A DNA stretch of 64,000 nt from Inquilinus ginsengisoli_B. Lineage in GTDB: Bacteria; Pseudomonadota; Alphaproteobacteria; DSM-16000; Inquilinaceae. The translations under genes were made by a program, and so were the position numbers. The notes under the pieces are model-generated. The model ran no database searches, was not told the DNA's origin, and was given only the letters and a program-made list of their open reading frames with translations. Positions 7,114 through 16,242 of the stretch are shown piece after piece (the stretch's first letter is position 1; each line of letters starts with the position of its first letter). The stretch covers positions 930,001 to 994,000 of the forward strand of contig NZ_JBNDJK010000001.1 of the NCBI RefSeq assembly GCF_050434925.1, read 5' to 3'.

Positions 7114-8496
7114 CTACTTCGCGTTCAGCAGCTCGGTGACCTTGAGCAGCACGAACTCCTCGTCGTCCTGCCGGTCGACGGCGCGGCCGGAGGAGAAGGG
7201 CAGGTTGTTGTCGTTGGCGACGATGATGTGGTCGGCATCGACCCGCGCCACGTTCTCGATGGTGACGAAGGGGAAGCTCAGCATCCCGTCATGCCCGCCC
7301 TGGCGCGCGTTGTGCTCCGGGTCCTGGATCGCCAGCAGGTCGATCGAGCCGATCTTGCGCAGGACGCCGTCGGCATCGGCATCCGCCAGGTCGACCACAT
7401 AGACCCGCTTCAGCTTGGCCGGGGTGGCGAAGCAGTCCGGCTTCGGCTCGCCCTGGCAGGCCTGGGCGGCGTCGCCCTCGCCCTGGTCACGCTCGATGAT
7501 CAGGCCGCGGGTGCCGCCGATCAGGTTGAAGTCGCCGATCGAGTTGCCGTTGGTCTCGAGCCGGTACTTCCAGGACTTGCCGGTGAACGTCTTCGAAGCG
7601 ACGTCGAATTCCAGCACGCGGAGCACCTCGCGGCCCTGGGCGTCGGCCTCCGGCGTGGCCTTCGCCGCGTCCCACAGCCCGCCTTCGAGCAACGGGTACA
7701 GGGTCTTGCCGTCCTCGGACGCCGCCATGCCCTCGAAGCCCTTGCTGCGGCGCGATTCGAAGGCGACCGGGCCGGGGGCGGCCGGCATGCTGATGTACGG
7801 GTTGTCGGGCGAGCGCACCGGCTTGCCGTCGACCACCGTGTCGACCACGGTCAGCACCCGGCCGGCCGCGTCGATCTCGATCAGGAAGGGCCCGAGCTCG
7901 TCGCCGAACCAATAGTGGTCGCCGACCAGCTGCACCGATTCGATGTCGAAATCGGCGCCGGTCAGGTAGCGCTCCCTGGTCGCTTCGGTGACGATGCGGA
8001 ACGGGACCTTCCGGTCCGGGTCGGACAGGAACAGCGTGTTCAGCACCGACACGCGGCCGGTCTGCCAGTCCGGCTTCACCCGGTGCACCATCAGCATCGC
8101 GTCCGGCGAGTTGGCCTTGGCGCCGAAGCCGTTGTCGGTGATGACGACGTATTCGCCGTTGCCGACCGGCTTGATGCCGCTGAAGCCCTGCACCGCTTGG
8201 CCGACGAAGGGGAACAGCACGTCGGTCTCGCGCACGGCGCCCTTGGCTCCGGTGGTGCCCATGACGCTGAACGGCCGGTCGATCCGGGCCAGGGTCGGGC
8301 CGGCGAACTTGGCCGAGGTGGCGAACATCGCCGGCGCATCGGCCGGCGGCGCGGCGAAGGTCATCGCCGGCAGCACGGCATGGCCTTCCAGCACCGCCGG
8401 ATAGGCCGGCGGCGCCGGGTCGTCGCCCGCCAGGGAACCGGCGGCGGAAAAGGCCAGGACAAGCAACGACGCGGCGGCACTGCGGAACGGAAGCAT
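7114..8496 (-). CDS. Secreted esterase-like/phytase-like protein
   Basis: A 460-residue exported protein with a signal peptide (MLPFRSAAASLLVLAFSAAG, cleavage near SLAG). The body matches the 'esterase-like activity of phytase' family: SGIKPVGNGEYVVITDNGFG (about residues 109-128), SKGFEGMAASEDGKTLYPL, and NSIGDFNLIGGTRGLIIERD. These segments form a beta-propeller that probably acts on phosphate or organic esters in the periplasm. A good Shine-Dalgarno sequence (GAGAGGGGG) precedes the ATG at 8496. A Pho-box-like repeat upstream suggests phosphate-starvation control. The catalytic function of the family is not well established. Confidence 0.85.
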   Translation of the reverse strand: MLPFRSAAASLLVLAFSAAGSLAGDDPAPPAYPAVLEGHAVLPAMTFAAPPADAPAMFATSAKFAGPTLARIDRPFSVMGTTGAKGAVRETDVLFPFVGQAVQGFSGIKPVGNGEYVVITDNGFGAKANSPDAMLMVHRVKPDWQTGRVSVLNTLFLSDPDRKVPFRIVTEATRERYLTGADFDIESVQLVGDHYWFGDELGPFLIEIDAAGRVLTVVDTVVDGKPVRSPDNPYISMPAAPGPVAFESRRSKGFEGMAASEDGKTLYPLLEGGLWDAAKATPEADAQGREVLRVLEFDVASKTFTGKSWKYRLETNGNSIGDFNLIGGTRGLIIERDQGEGDAAQACQGEPKPDCFATPAKLKRVYVVDLADADADGVLRKIGSIDLLAIQDPEHNARQGGHDGMLSFPFVTIENVARVDADHIIVANDNNLPFSSGRAVDRQDDEEFVLLKVTELLNAK

Positions 8497-8542
8497 GTAT
8501 CCCCCTCTCGAACGGAAAGCGGCGGGAGAGTGGGGGCCGCCG

Positions 8543-8571
8543 ATGACGGCCGGATGACGGCTGTATGAAAG
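8543..8571 (-). promoter_or_regulatory. Candidate Pho box (three half-sites) upstream of the phytase-like gene
   Basis: Read on the minus strand there are three heptamers, CTTTCAT, CCGTCAT and CCGTCAT, each separated by exactly 4 bp (11-bp periodicity). Each is one mismatch from the PhoB half-site CTGTCAT. The array ends 46 bp before the start codon, a suitable distance for an activated promoter. Confidence 0.6.
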
Positions 8572-8585
8572 TCTCGGGTCGTCCG

Positions 8586-8909
8586 CTATGGGCCGGCTAC
8601 CGCCGCGAGAAGGGCGCCGAGATGCGCCTCGAGGTAGCTCGAAGCGGCGTCCAGCGTGGGCGCCGGGCCGGGCAAAGCGGGCAGAAGGCGCTCGACCGCG
8701 ATCCAATCCTCGGCATCGGCGGGCCGGGCCTGCAGGAATACCTGCCCCCGGTCGCGGACCACGCGCAGGCAGGCCGTCGGCGAACAGGCATCGGCATGCC
8801 CGTCGCCGAAGCTCTGCGGATCATCGCGCCCAGCCACCCAGCGGAATCCGGCGCCCTCCAGAACGGTGCCAAGACGGTGTCTCACCTCGGTGCCGAAAGA
8901 TGCTGTCAT
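8586..8909 (-). CDS. Hypothetical protein (107 aa)
   Basis: A small soluble protein from the ATG at 8909 (MTASFGTEVRHRL). It has a mixed alpha/beta pattern with two cysteines (ACSPTAC, about residues 41-47) and no signal peptide or membrane segment. It stands between azoR and the Pho-box of the phytase-like gene, on the same strand. I do not recognise a family. Codon use fits a real high-GC gene, but an incidental open frame is not fully excluded. Confidence 0.5.
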   Translation of the reverse strand: MTASFGTEVRHRLGTVLEGAGFRWVAGRDDPQSFGDGHADACSPTACLRVVRDRGQVFLQARPADAEDWIAVERLLPALPGPAPTLDAASSYLEAHLGALLAAVAGP

Positions 8910-8965
8910 CGGAGTTCCGACGGATGAGGGGCGGCGCCTCAGTTCACCTCCCCCCGCCCGTGTCG

Positions 8966-9622
8966 TCAAGCCGCCTGTGCCTCCTCCGTCATCCGCGCCA
9001 CCAGCCGGTCGATCTCGGCCTCGGCGGCCCGCAGCGATTGCTGGATCCGCTCGTCGGCGAACTCGTCGTATTCCGCGGCGATCGACACCGCGTCGGTGAC
9101 GCCGAGATAGCGGAACACCGTCTGCAGGTGCGGCTCGACATGGTTCAGGCCGGCGATGCGTTCCCCCGGCCCGTAGCCCCAGTCGCCGCGCGCGCTGAAC
9201 AGCACCGCACGCTTGCCCGACAACATCGGCCAGTACGGCTCGCCCTGCCGGCTGCGGTCGAAGCCGAAAGTGCGGCCGACCCGGACGATGTTGTCGACCC
9301 AGGCCTTCATCTGCGCCGGCAGGCCGAAATTGTACATCGGCACCCCGGCGACGATCAGGTCGGCGCGCTCCAGCTCGTCGACCAGCGCATCGCTGACCGC
9401 CAGGATCGCGCGCATCTCCGGCGTCCGCCGCTCCGGCTTCGTGAACGCAGCGGCAATCCAGGCCTCGGTCACCGGCGGCGGCGGCTCCAGCCCGACATCG
9501 CGGCGGATCACCGTGTCACCCGGCCGGCGGGCCAGCCAGGTCCCTATGAAACGGGCCGACAGGCAGCGCGTGTGCGAGCGGCTGAGACGGGCGCTGGAAT
9601 CGATGTGCAGGATCGTGGTCAT
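8966..9622 (-). CDS. azoR: FMN-dependent NADH:quinone/azo reductase
   Basis: A 218-residue flavodoxin-like NAD(P)H oxidoreductase of the AzoR family, which reduces quinones and azo compounds by two-electron transfer. Signatures are the N-terminal FMN phosphate loop DSSARLSRSHTR (about 8-19), the PMYNFGLPAQMKAWVDNIVR segment (about 105-124) and the FSARGDWGYGPG loop. It is transcribed divergently from a LysR regulator gene 109 bp away, which probably controls it. Confidence 0.9.
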   Translation of the reverse strand: MTTILHIDSSARLSRSHTRCLSARFIGTWLARRPGDTVIRRDVGLEPPPPVTEAWIAAAFTKPERRTPEMRAILAVSDALVDELERADLIVAGVPMYNFGLPAQMKAWVDNIVRVGRTFGFDRSRQGEPYWPMLSGKRAVLFSARGDWGYGPGERIAGLNHVEPHLQTVFRYLGVTDAVSIAAEYDEFADERIQQSLRAAEAEIDRLVARMTEEAQAA

Positions 9623-9689
9623 GGCTGAGCTCCGGGCTGTCTTCGAGCCAGGAGATGTGCGCTTTCCAGCTTGCGGACAAAGGCGAATC

Positions 9690-9708
9690 CCTCATCCTAT
9701 GGCTGAGG
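9690..9708. promoter_or_regulatory. Candidate LysR operator between azoR and the LysR gene
   Basis: A CCTCA-N9-TGAGG inverted repeat in the divergent intergenic region. Its size and position suit a LysR-type recognition site. It also overlaps an alternative ATG at 9699, which supports the later start for the LysR gene. Confidence 0.45.
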
Positions 9709-9731
9709 TGAATTCATCTGTTCGGATTGCC

Positions 9732-10628
9732 ATGCGCCGCCTGCCCCCGCTCGCCGCCCTGCGTGCCTTCGAGGCCGCCTCCCGCCATCTCAGCTTCAAG
9801 CGCGCCGCCGAGGAGCTGCTGGTGACCCCGACGGCCGTGAGCCATCAGATCCGCCTGCTGGAGGAGACGATGGGGCTGCGGCTGTTCGAGAGGCGCACCC
9901 GGCAGGTGGTGATGACCGAGGCGGCGCAGCGCCTGTATCCAGTGCTGCGCGACGGCTTCGACACCTTCGCCCGCACCATCGACGGGCTGTCGGCCAGATC
10001 CCGGCCGAGCACCGTGACCCTCACGGCCACCCGCGCCTTCACCGCCCGGCTGCTGGTGCCCCGCGTGGCGTCGCTCCAGGAGCGGCGGCCGGACGTCACG
10101 CTGCGCCTGCTGGCCGCTGATGAGCCGGTGGACCTGGCCGCCGGTACCGCCGACCTGGCCATCCGCTATGGCGGCGGCGCCTATCCGGGGCTGCGGTCGG
10201 AACTTCTCGGCACCGACCGGCTGGCGCCGGTGGCACACCCCTCGCTCGGCCTCACCGCGCCGGAACAGCTGGCGCAGCACCGGCTGGTGCATTTCGAGTG
10301 GCGCGTGCCGCATCCGGAGAAGCCGTCCTGGCCGCGCTGGTTCGCCGCCGCGGGCCTGCCGGAGCAGAGCGCCTCGGCCTTGCACTGCACCGATGAGAGC
10401 CACGCCATCCAGGCGGTCGCGGCCGGCGCCGGCGTCGGCCTGCTGAGCCTGACCCTGGTGGCGGCGGAACTGGCAGCCGACACGCTGGTCCAGCCCTTCG
10501 GCCCCGCGATCGAGGGCATGGGCTTCCACCTGGTCCGCCGGCCTGGCCCGGAGGATGAGGCGGTGGCAGCGGTCCGGGAGTGGATCCTGGCGGAGTTCGG
10601 GACGCCTATTCCTCGCGCCGGCGCTTGA
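9732..10628 (+). CDS. LysR-family transcriptional regulator (GcvA-like)
   Basis: A 298-residue regulator. The N-terminal winged helix-turn-helix reads MRRLPPLAALRAFEAASRHL, then FKRAAEELLVTPTAVSHQIR (about residues 22-41). The effector-binding domain follows (about 90-290), with VTLTATRAFTARLLVPR at its start. The opening residues are typical of the GcvA branch. The start at 9732 is preferred over an ATG at 9699, which lies inside a palindrome. It is divergent from azoR, the likely target. Its 3' end overlaps the convergent smr gene by 23 bp. Confidence 0.9.
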   Translation: MRRLPPLAALRAFEAASRHLSFKRAAEELLVTPTAVSHQIRLLEETMGLRLFERRTRQVVMTEAAQRLYPVLRDGFDTFARTIDGLSARSRPSTVTLTATRAFTARLLVPRVASLQERRPDVTLRLLAADEPVDLAAGTADLAIRYGGGAYPGLRSELLGTDRLAPVAHPSLGLTAPEQLAQHRLVHFEWRVPHPEKPSWPRWFAAAGLPEQSASALHCTDESHAIQAVAAGAGVGLLSLTLVAAELAADTLVQPFGPAIEGMGFHLVRRPGPEDEAVAAVREWILAEFGTPIPRAGA

Positions 10629-11169
10629 GCACGACGTAGAGTGCGCCGGATCCGCCGTCGCGGGGATGGGCCGGGGTGATGGCCAGGATCTTGTCGCGCA
10701 GCGGCCGCTCGTTCAGCCACAACGGCACATTGGCCCGCAGCACGCTGTCGCCGTTCGAGAAGCTGCCCTTGCCGGTGATCACCAGCAGCGTCTTCTTGCC
10801 GGCCCGCTGGGCCGCGGCGACGAAGCCGATCAGCGCGTCATGCGCCTCGATCTGGCGCATGCCGTGCAGGTCGAGCCGGCCCTCGATCTCCTGCTTGCCG
10901 CGGCGCAGCCGGTCGGCCCGGTGGCCATCGATGCCGGTCAGGTCGCCGGATCGCAGCCGCTTCGGCGCGGCCGCAGGCCCGGTCGGCTTCGGCACGGCCG
11001 CAGCCGGGCGCTGGCCGGGCGGTGCCGGCCGCGGCGGCGGGGACGGAGCTGGTTCAGGCGGAGGTGGCGGAGGGGATGCAGTGTCGTGCGGCCGCAGCGG
11101 CGCAACATCCTGCGTCACGAGTCGCCACAGGCGGCGCTCTTCCTCGCTCGGTTTGCGGGTCTTGGCCAT
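10606..11169 (-). CDS. Smr/MutS2-type endonuclease domain protein
   Basis: A 187-residue protein. The N-terminal half (about 25-75) is proline-rich and disordered. The C-terminal half (about 95-187) is an Smr domain with the characteristic RLDLHGMRQIEAHDAL and the TGKG motif (LLVITGKGSFSNG). Smr domains nick or bind nucleic acid in DNA repair or ribosome rescue. The placement beside a Tim44-like gene near the origin is typical of alphaproteobacteria. An mltA gene, often found between the two, is absent here. Confidence 0.9.
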   Translation of the reverse strand: MAKTRKPSEEERRLWRLVTQDVAPLRPHDTASPPPPPPEPAPSPPPRPAPPGQRPAAAVPKPTGPAAAPKRLRSGDLTGIDGHRADRLRRGKQEIEGRLDLHGMRQIEAHDALIGFVAAAQRAGKKTLLVITGKGSFSNGDSVLRANVPLWLNERPLRDKILAITPAHPRDGGSGALYVVLKRRREE

Positions 11170-11257
11170 GCCGGATCAGCGGTCGCCACCCTCGGCCGAA
11201 CGGCCGCGGCCCGGACAGGGCCGGGCCGGACAGGTCAGGATCGCCAGCATCGGCGGG

Positions 11258-11923
11258 TCAGTTGGGTTCGCGGGTCTCGACCAGCGCCCAGTTCGGGTCG
11301 GTGGCACGAGTGTTGCGGGCGAAGGTCCAGATGTCGGTGACCTCGACGGTCTGGTCCGGGCTGCCCTCGATCACCTTGCCATCGGCGTCACGCAGCACGG
11401 TCTTCTGGCGCGAGGCCAAGCGCACGGTGACGAAGGCGGTGCGGCCGTCCATCCGGGCATCGACGATCTCGGCCCGGTCGACCGATTCCACCGTCTCCTC
11501 CAGCGTGTGGCCAGCGGCCAGGCGATCGCGGATCGCGGCGCTGAACTCGTCATACAGCTCGTCGGACAGCAGCGGCCGCAGCGTCGCGGTGTCGCCGCGG
11601 GCGAACGCCTCGACGATCATCTTGAAGGCCGCACGGGAGCCTCCGACGAAGCTGCTCTCGCTGAAGCTGCGGTCGGCGATCTTGATCTGGGTCAGCCCGC
11701 TGGCAGGGCCGGCCTCGCCATTGCCGGCGGCGCGCGGCCGCTCCGGCATGCTGACGACGTTGTCGGGGTTGCGGGCCTCGGGCCGCGTCGGCTGCTGGGC
11801 GATCGGGTTCGGGCGCCGCTGCTCGGTCCCCGTCCGCCGGCCGAGCACGCTGCGCAGCCGCAGAATCAGGAACCCGGCGATCACCGCCAGAACCAGGATA
11901 TCGAGGAAAGAGCCTTCGCCCAT
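11258..11923 (-). CDS. Tim44/TimA-like membrane-anchored protein
   Basis: A 221-residue protein with a single N-terminal membrane helix (GSFLDILVLAVIAGFLILRL, residues 4-23), a low-complexity linker to about residue 90, and a C-terminal Tim44-like domain (about 100-221; SFVGGSRAAFKMIVEAFARG and DIWTFAR). Bacterial homologues of mitochondrial Tim44 sit in the inner membrane with the domain facing the cytoplasm, and their role is poorly defined. It is divergent from fxsA and upstream of smr on the same strand. Confidence 0.88.
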   Translation of the reverse strand: MGEGSFLDILVLAVIAGFLILRLRSVLGRRTGTEQRRPNPIAQQPTRPEARNPDNVVSMPERPRAAGNGEAGPASGLTQIKIADRSFSESSFVGGSRAAFKMIVEAFARGDTATLRPLLSDELYDEFSAAIRDRLAAGHTLEETVESVDRAEIVDARMDGRTAFVTVRLASRQKTVLRDADGKVIEGSPDQTVEVTDIWTFARNTRATDPNWALVETREPN

Positions 11924-12124
11924 CGCTCCCTTCACTTGTCGCGCGCCCACGCCGGCGCCGAATGCATCGCTCTGGACCCGGGCGCCGCGCGACACTACCT
12001 CTTGGTCGGCCCGTCCGGATGAAGCAAACATTCGGCGGACAGCCGTCCAGGCCAGGATGCGCGGTCAGGAACGACGCCTGCCCCGACAGATAGGCTGCCG
12101 ACCCCCAAACGGCAAGGGAAACCG

Positions 12125-12649
12125 ATGCCCCTCCTCGCCCTGCTGCTTCTTGTCCCGCTCCTGGCCGAGATCACGGTGTTCATCGTGGTCGGCCGCTGGA
12201 TCGGCGTGCTCGCCACCCTGGTGCTGTTCGTCGCCATCGGCATCATCGGCTCACTGCTGCTGAAGCGGCAGGGGATGCGCGCGCTGCGCGAGATGCAGGC
12301 GGCGCTGGCCCGCGGCGAGCCGCCGGCCGAGCCGGTCGCGCATGCCGCCCTGCTGGTGCTGGCAGCGCTGCTGCTGATCTTCCCCGGCTTCCTCAGCGAC
12401 CTGATGGCGCTGCCGCTGCTGCTGCCGCCGGTCCGGCGCATGCTGATCCGCTGGCTCGGCGTACAGGCCAAGCGGCGCGGCGGCTTCACCGTCTGGCCCG
12501 GCGGGCGCGGCCCCGGCGGACAGGGCACGGTGATCGACGCCGACTACACCGAGGTGAAGCCCGAGGGCGGCCGCGACCCATCCTTGCCGAAGATCGAGGA
12601 ATCGCGCTGGCGCGGCCCGGACGACGGGGATGGACAACGCCGATCCTGA
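12125..12649 (+). CDS. fxsA: FxsA-family membrane protein
   Basis: A 174-residue inner-membrane protein. The FxsA core has transmembrane segments at about residues 1-20, 24-43 and 75-100 (ALLVLAALLLIFPGFLSDLM). The family signature FPGFLSD is visible, followed by a cytoplasmic glycine-rich tail. Overproduction of FxsA is known to relieve phage T7 exclusion, but its normal role is unclear. It precedes secB with a 242-bp gap in which I see no gene or clear signal, and is divergent from the Tim44-like gene. Confidence 0.9.
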   Translation: MPLLALLLLVPLLAEITVFIVVGRWIGVLATLVLFVAIGIIGSLLLKRQGMRALREMQAALARGEPPAEPVAHAALLVLAALLLIFPGFLSDLMALPLLLPPVRRMLIRWLGVQAKRRGGFTVWPGGRGPGGQGTVIDADYTEVKPEGGRDPSLPKIEESRWRGPDDGDGQRRS

Positions 12650-12891
12650 GGGACCGTTTGGAAATGCGCTGGCGTGAGTCGGATGGCGGTGGCTTCGAGA
12701 ACCGGCGCGCAGCGGACGTTTGGGTCCGTGAGCACCGGAAGCGGAGAAACCGCCGTCAGACGGCCGCACCAGTAGCATTTACAGATGGTCTCTGACCGGC
12801 ACCCCTGGGTTGTAGCCGCAACGGGTTCCGTGCTAGCGAGACCCGCGTCATTAGCCGGCCAGCCGAGCCAGAGTTTCCAGGGAGAGTTTTC

Positions 12892-13389
12892 ATGTCGGAC
12901 GTCAACCAGCAGCCCGACGACGCCCAGCAGCTGCAGCCCTCGCTGCAGATCTCGGCGCAGTACGTCAAGGACCTGTCCTTCGAGAATCCGAACGCGCCGC
13001 GCAGCCTGACCCAGCAGGCGACGCCGCCGCAGGTCACGGTCAATGTCGACGTCCGCACCCAGCAGCTGGCTGAGAACGCCTTCGAGGTGGTGCTGCACAT
13101 CAAGGCCGAGGCCAAGACCGGCGACGCCGCCACCTTCCTGTGCGAGCTGAGCTATGGCGGCGTGGTCACGCTGGCCAATGTGACCAAGGAGCAGACGGCA
13201 CCGCTGCTGCTGATCGAGGCGCCGCGCCTGCTGTTCCCCTTCGCCCGGTCGGTCATCGCCGAGGCGACCCGCAACGGCGGCTTCCCGCCGCTGCTGATCC
13301 AGCCGATCGACTTCACCGAGCTGTTCCGCCGCCAGCTGGCCGCCCTGCGCGCCCGCTCCGATGCCGAGGGCCAGCCCAGCGTGAACTAA
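12892..13389 (+). CDS. secB: Protein-export chaperone SecB
   Basis: A 165-residue tetrameric cytosolic chaperone that keeps preproteins unfolded and delivers them to SecA. Family motifs are visible: QYVKDLSFENPNAP (about 23-36), VVLHIKAEAK, LSYGGVVTLANV, and the C-terminal LLFPFARSVIAEATRNGGFP. The Shine-Dalgarno sequence AGGGAGAG lies before the ATG. Alphaproteobacteria keep secB next to dnaQ near the origin, as here. Confidence 0.97.
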   Translation: MSDVNQQPDDAQQLQPSLQISAQYVKDLSFENPNAPRSLTQQATPPQVTVNVDVRTQQLAENAFEVVLHIKAEAKTGDAATFLCELSYGGVVTLANVTKEQTAPLLLIEAPRLLFPFARSVIAEATRNGGFPPLLIQPIDFTELFRRQLAALRARSDAEGQPSVN

Positions 13390-13407
13390 GGGTTCGCCCT
13401 CTCTGTC

Positions 13408-13490
13408 TGTCATTGCCGGGCTTGACCCGGCAATCCAGAAGGTCTCGACAGTCTCTGGATGCCCGGGTCAAGCCCGGGCATGACATTTTT
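13408..13490. repeat. Palindromic repeat, copy B, with trailing T-run
   Basis: A 78-bp inverted repeat (13408-13485) with arms TGTCATTGCCGGGCTTGACC and the matching right arm ending in CATGACA. Its reverse complement matches copy C at 41319 at all but two positions. It is followed at once by TTTTT (13486-13490), so on the plus strand it could also work as an intrinsic terminator for secB. Confidence 0.9.
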
Positions 13491-13503
13491 AGGGATGAGG
13501 CCT

Positions 13504-14180
13504 TCACACTTCCTTCAGCCACAACGGGTCGGTCAGTCCCTGGATGAAGGCGAGATGGGCGGCCAGCTCCTCCGCCGTCGGGGCGTGCGGCCGGGCCGGC
13601 CGGGCGATCCGCTCGACCACCACGGTGGTCTCGGTGATCTCGACCGTCGTGGTGATGGCCAAGCCCGGCTCGCGGCCGCCGCACATCTCCAGCCAGACCT
13701 CGGCCAGCAGCTGGGCGTCCAGCAGCGCCCCGTGCAGCGTGCGGCCGGAATTGTCGATGCCGAAGCGGCGGCACAGCGCGTCGAGCGAGGCCTGGGCGCC
13801 GGGCCAGCGCCGCCGGGCCAGTGCCACCGTGTCGATCGACCGCGCCATCGGGATCGGCGGCAGGCCGAGCCGGCCGAGCTCCATGTTCAGGAAGCTCATG
13901 TCGAATTGGGCGTTGTGGATCACCAGCTTGGCGTCGCCGATGAAGTCCAGGAACGCGCCGGCGACCTCGGCGAAGACCGGCTTGTCGGCCAGGAACTCGT
14001 CAGTCAGCCCGTGTATCCGCTGGGCCTCCATCGGCACCAGCCGCTCGGGGTTGATGTAGACATGATGGTGCCGGCCGGTCGGCACGTGGTTGATCATCTC
14101 GACCCCGCCGATCTCGACCAGGCGGTCGCCGCCCAGCGCATTCAGGCCGGTGGTTTCGGTGTCCAGGACGATCTCGCGCA

Positions 14181-14181
<1 letters not shown>
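13504..14181 (-). CDS. dnaQ: DNA polymerase III epsilon subunit (proofreading exonuclease)
   Basis: The 3'-5' exonuclease that proofreads within the pol III core. The 225-residue protein has all DEDDh motifs: ExoI LDTETTG (D7, E9), ExoII HNAQFDMSFL (about 98-107) and ExoIII HGALLDAQLLAEV, with the catalytic histidine. Its ATG shares one base with the coaE stop (TGATG), so the two are coupled. It is the last gene of the ppsR-maf-aroE-coaE-dnaQ run that points away from the candidate origin. Confidence 0.96.
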
Positions 14182-14807
<626 letters not shown>

Positions 14808-14809
14808 GC

Positions 14810-15649
14810 TCAGGCTCCCAGCACCGCGGCCCGCAGCGCGGAATCGACCACCGGTGCCACCCCGAACCAGGCCTCGAAGCCCGGCCGGGCCTGGTGCAGC
14901 AGCATGCCGACGCCATCGACCACCGGATTGCCCCGAGCCTTTGCTGCGGCCAGCAGCGGCGTCTCCAGCGGCACATAGACGATGTCGTTGACCAGCGCAT
15001 CCGCCGGCAGCGCGTCGAGCGCCAGGTCCAGCGCCGGGCGGCCGACCATGCCCTCGGTCGTGGTGTTGACCAGCAGGGCGGCGCCGTCCAGCGCTACGGC
15101 CCGGTCGTCCCAGTCGACCACGGTGATCGGGCCGCCCAGCTCCGCCGCCAGGGTCTCGGCCCGCGCCCGGGTGCGGTTGGCCAGGCGGATTTCGGGCGCG
15201 CCGGCATCTGTAAGAGCGATGATCACGGCCCGGGCCGCGCCGCCCGCGCCGACCACCACCGCCGGGCCGCGGCCAGCCGACCAGCCGGGCGCACCGGCCT
15301 GGAGATTGGCCAGGAAGCCGAAGCCGTCGGTGTTGGTGCCGAACAGGCTGCCATCCTCGCGCACCACGATGGTGTTGACCGCGGCGATGCGCCGGGCCAG
15401 CGGGTCGAGCTCGTCGACCAGCGCCATCGCCGCCTCCTTGTGCGGCACGGTGACATTGCAGCCGCGGAAGCCCAACGCCGCGAGGCCGCGCAAGGCCGCC
15501 TCCAGCCGCTCCGGCGCCACCGCCATCGGCACATAGGCGCCGTCGATCCGGTAACGGGCCAGCCAGTGGCCATGCAGCTGGGGCGAGCGGGAATGCCCGA
15601 CCGGCCAGCCGATCACCCCGGCCAGGCGGCCTTTCGCGGTCAAGGTCAC
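14810..15649 (-). CDS. aroE: Shikimate dehydrogenase
   Basis: NADPH-dependent reduction of 3-dehydroshikimate in aromatic amino acid synthesis. The 279-residue enzyme has the substrate motif VGHSRSPQLHG (about 17-27), catalytic K71 in NVTVPHKE and D108 in TNTDGFG, and the NADP loop GAGGAARA. The start is taken as GTG at 15649, because it overlaps the maf stop as GTGA and gives a canonical N terminus. Confidence 0.95.
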   Translation of the reverse strand: MTLTAKGRLAGVIGWPVGHSRSPQLHGHWLARYRIDGAYVPMAVAPERLEAALRGLAALGFRGCNVTVPHKEAAMALVDELDPLARRIAAVNTIVVREDGSLFGTNTDGFGFLANLQAGAPGWSAGRGPAVVVGAGGAARAVIIALTDAGAPEIRLANRTRARAETLAAELGGPITVVDWDDRAVALDGAALLVNTTTEGMVGRPALDLALDALPADALVNDIVYVPLETPLLAAAKARGNPVVDGVGMLLHQARPGFEAWFGVAPVVDSALRAAVLGA

Positions 15650-16242
15650 GACGGCAGCACCCCGTGGTCGCGCAGGAAGCCGAGCAGCGGCAGCAGCGGC
15701 AGGCCCAGCACGGTGAAATGGTCGCCTTCGACCTTGGCGAAGAGCTGCGCGCCGCGGCCCTCCAGCTGATAGCCGCCGACCGAGGACAGCACCGTGTCGC
15801 CGACGGCGTCGAGATAGGTCTCGAGGAAGAGGTGGCTGAACGACCGCATGGTCAGCTTCGCCCGGTCGGTCGCGTGCCACACCCTCTGGCCATCGCGCAC
15901 TGCCACCGCGGTCGAGGTCAGGGTGTGGACCCGCCCGCGCAGCGCCAGCAGCTGGTCGCGGGCCGCTGCCCGGTCCACCGGCTTGTCGTACCAGACGCCC
16001 TCGCAATCCAGCATCTGGTCGGCGCCGATCACCAGGGCCCCTGGATGACGCCGCGACGCCCGCTGCGCCTTCAGCACCGCCAGCGCCTCGGCCACATCCG
16101 CAGGGGACGCGCCCTCGGCCCGCATCGAGGCCTTGACCTCGCCTTCGTCGATCGCGGCAGGACTGACGGTGACAGCAACGCCGGCGGCCTCGAGCATCGC
16201 CCGGCGCGTGGCGCTGCCGGAGGCCAGGACCACCGTGCTCAT
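15646..16242 (-). CDS. Maf/YceF-family nucleotide pyrophosphatase
   Basis: A 198-residue Maf-like protein, a house-cleaning enzyme that hydrolyses non-canonical or modified nucleoside triphosphates. It has the N-terminal LASGSATRRAML loop (6-17), the central GADQMLDCEG and DKP segments (about 73-88), and the C-terminal GGYQLEGRGAQLF. ATGA/GTGA overlaps couple it to ppsR upstream and aroE downstream. Confidence 0.92.
   Translation of the reverse strand: MSTVVLASGSATRRAMLEAAGVAVTVSPAAIDEGEVKASMRAEGASPADVAEALAVLKAQRASRRHPGALVIGADQMLDCEGVWYDKPVDRAAARDQLLALRGRVHTLTSTAVAVRDGQRVWHATDRAKLTMRSFSHLFLETYLDAVGDTVLSSVGGYQLEGRGAQLFAKVEGDHFTVLGLPLLPLLGFLRDHGVLPS

Noticed and set aside
11170..11257. Possible remnant of mltA between smr and the Tim44-like gene
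   Set aside because: The gap is only 88 bp and contains no recognisable coding remnant, so loss or relocation of mltA cannot be shown from this window.
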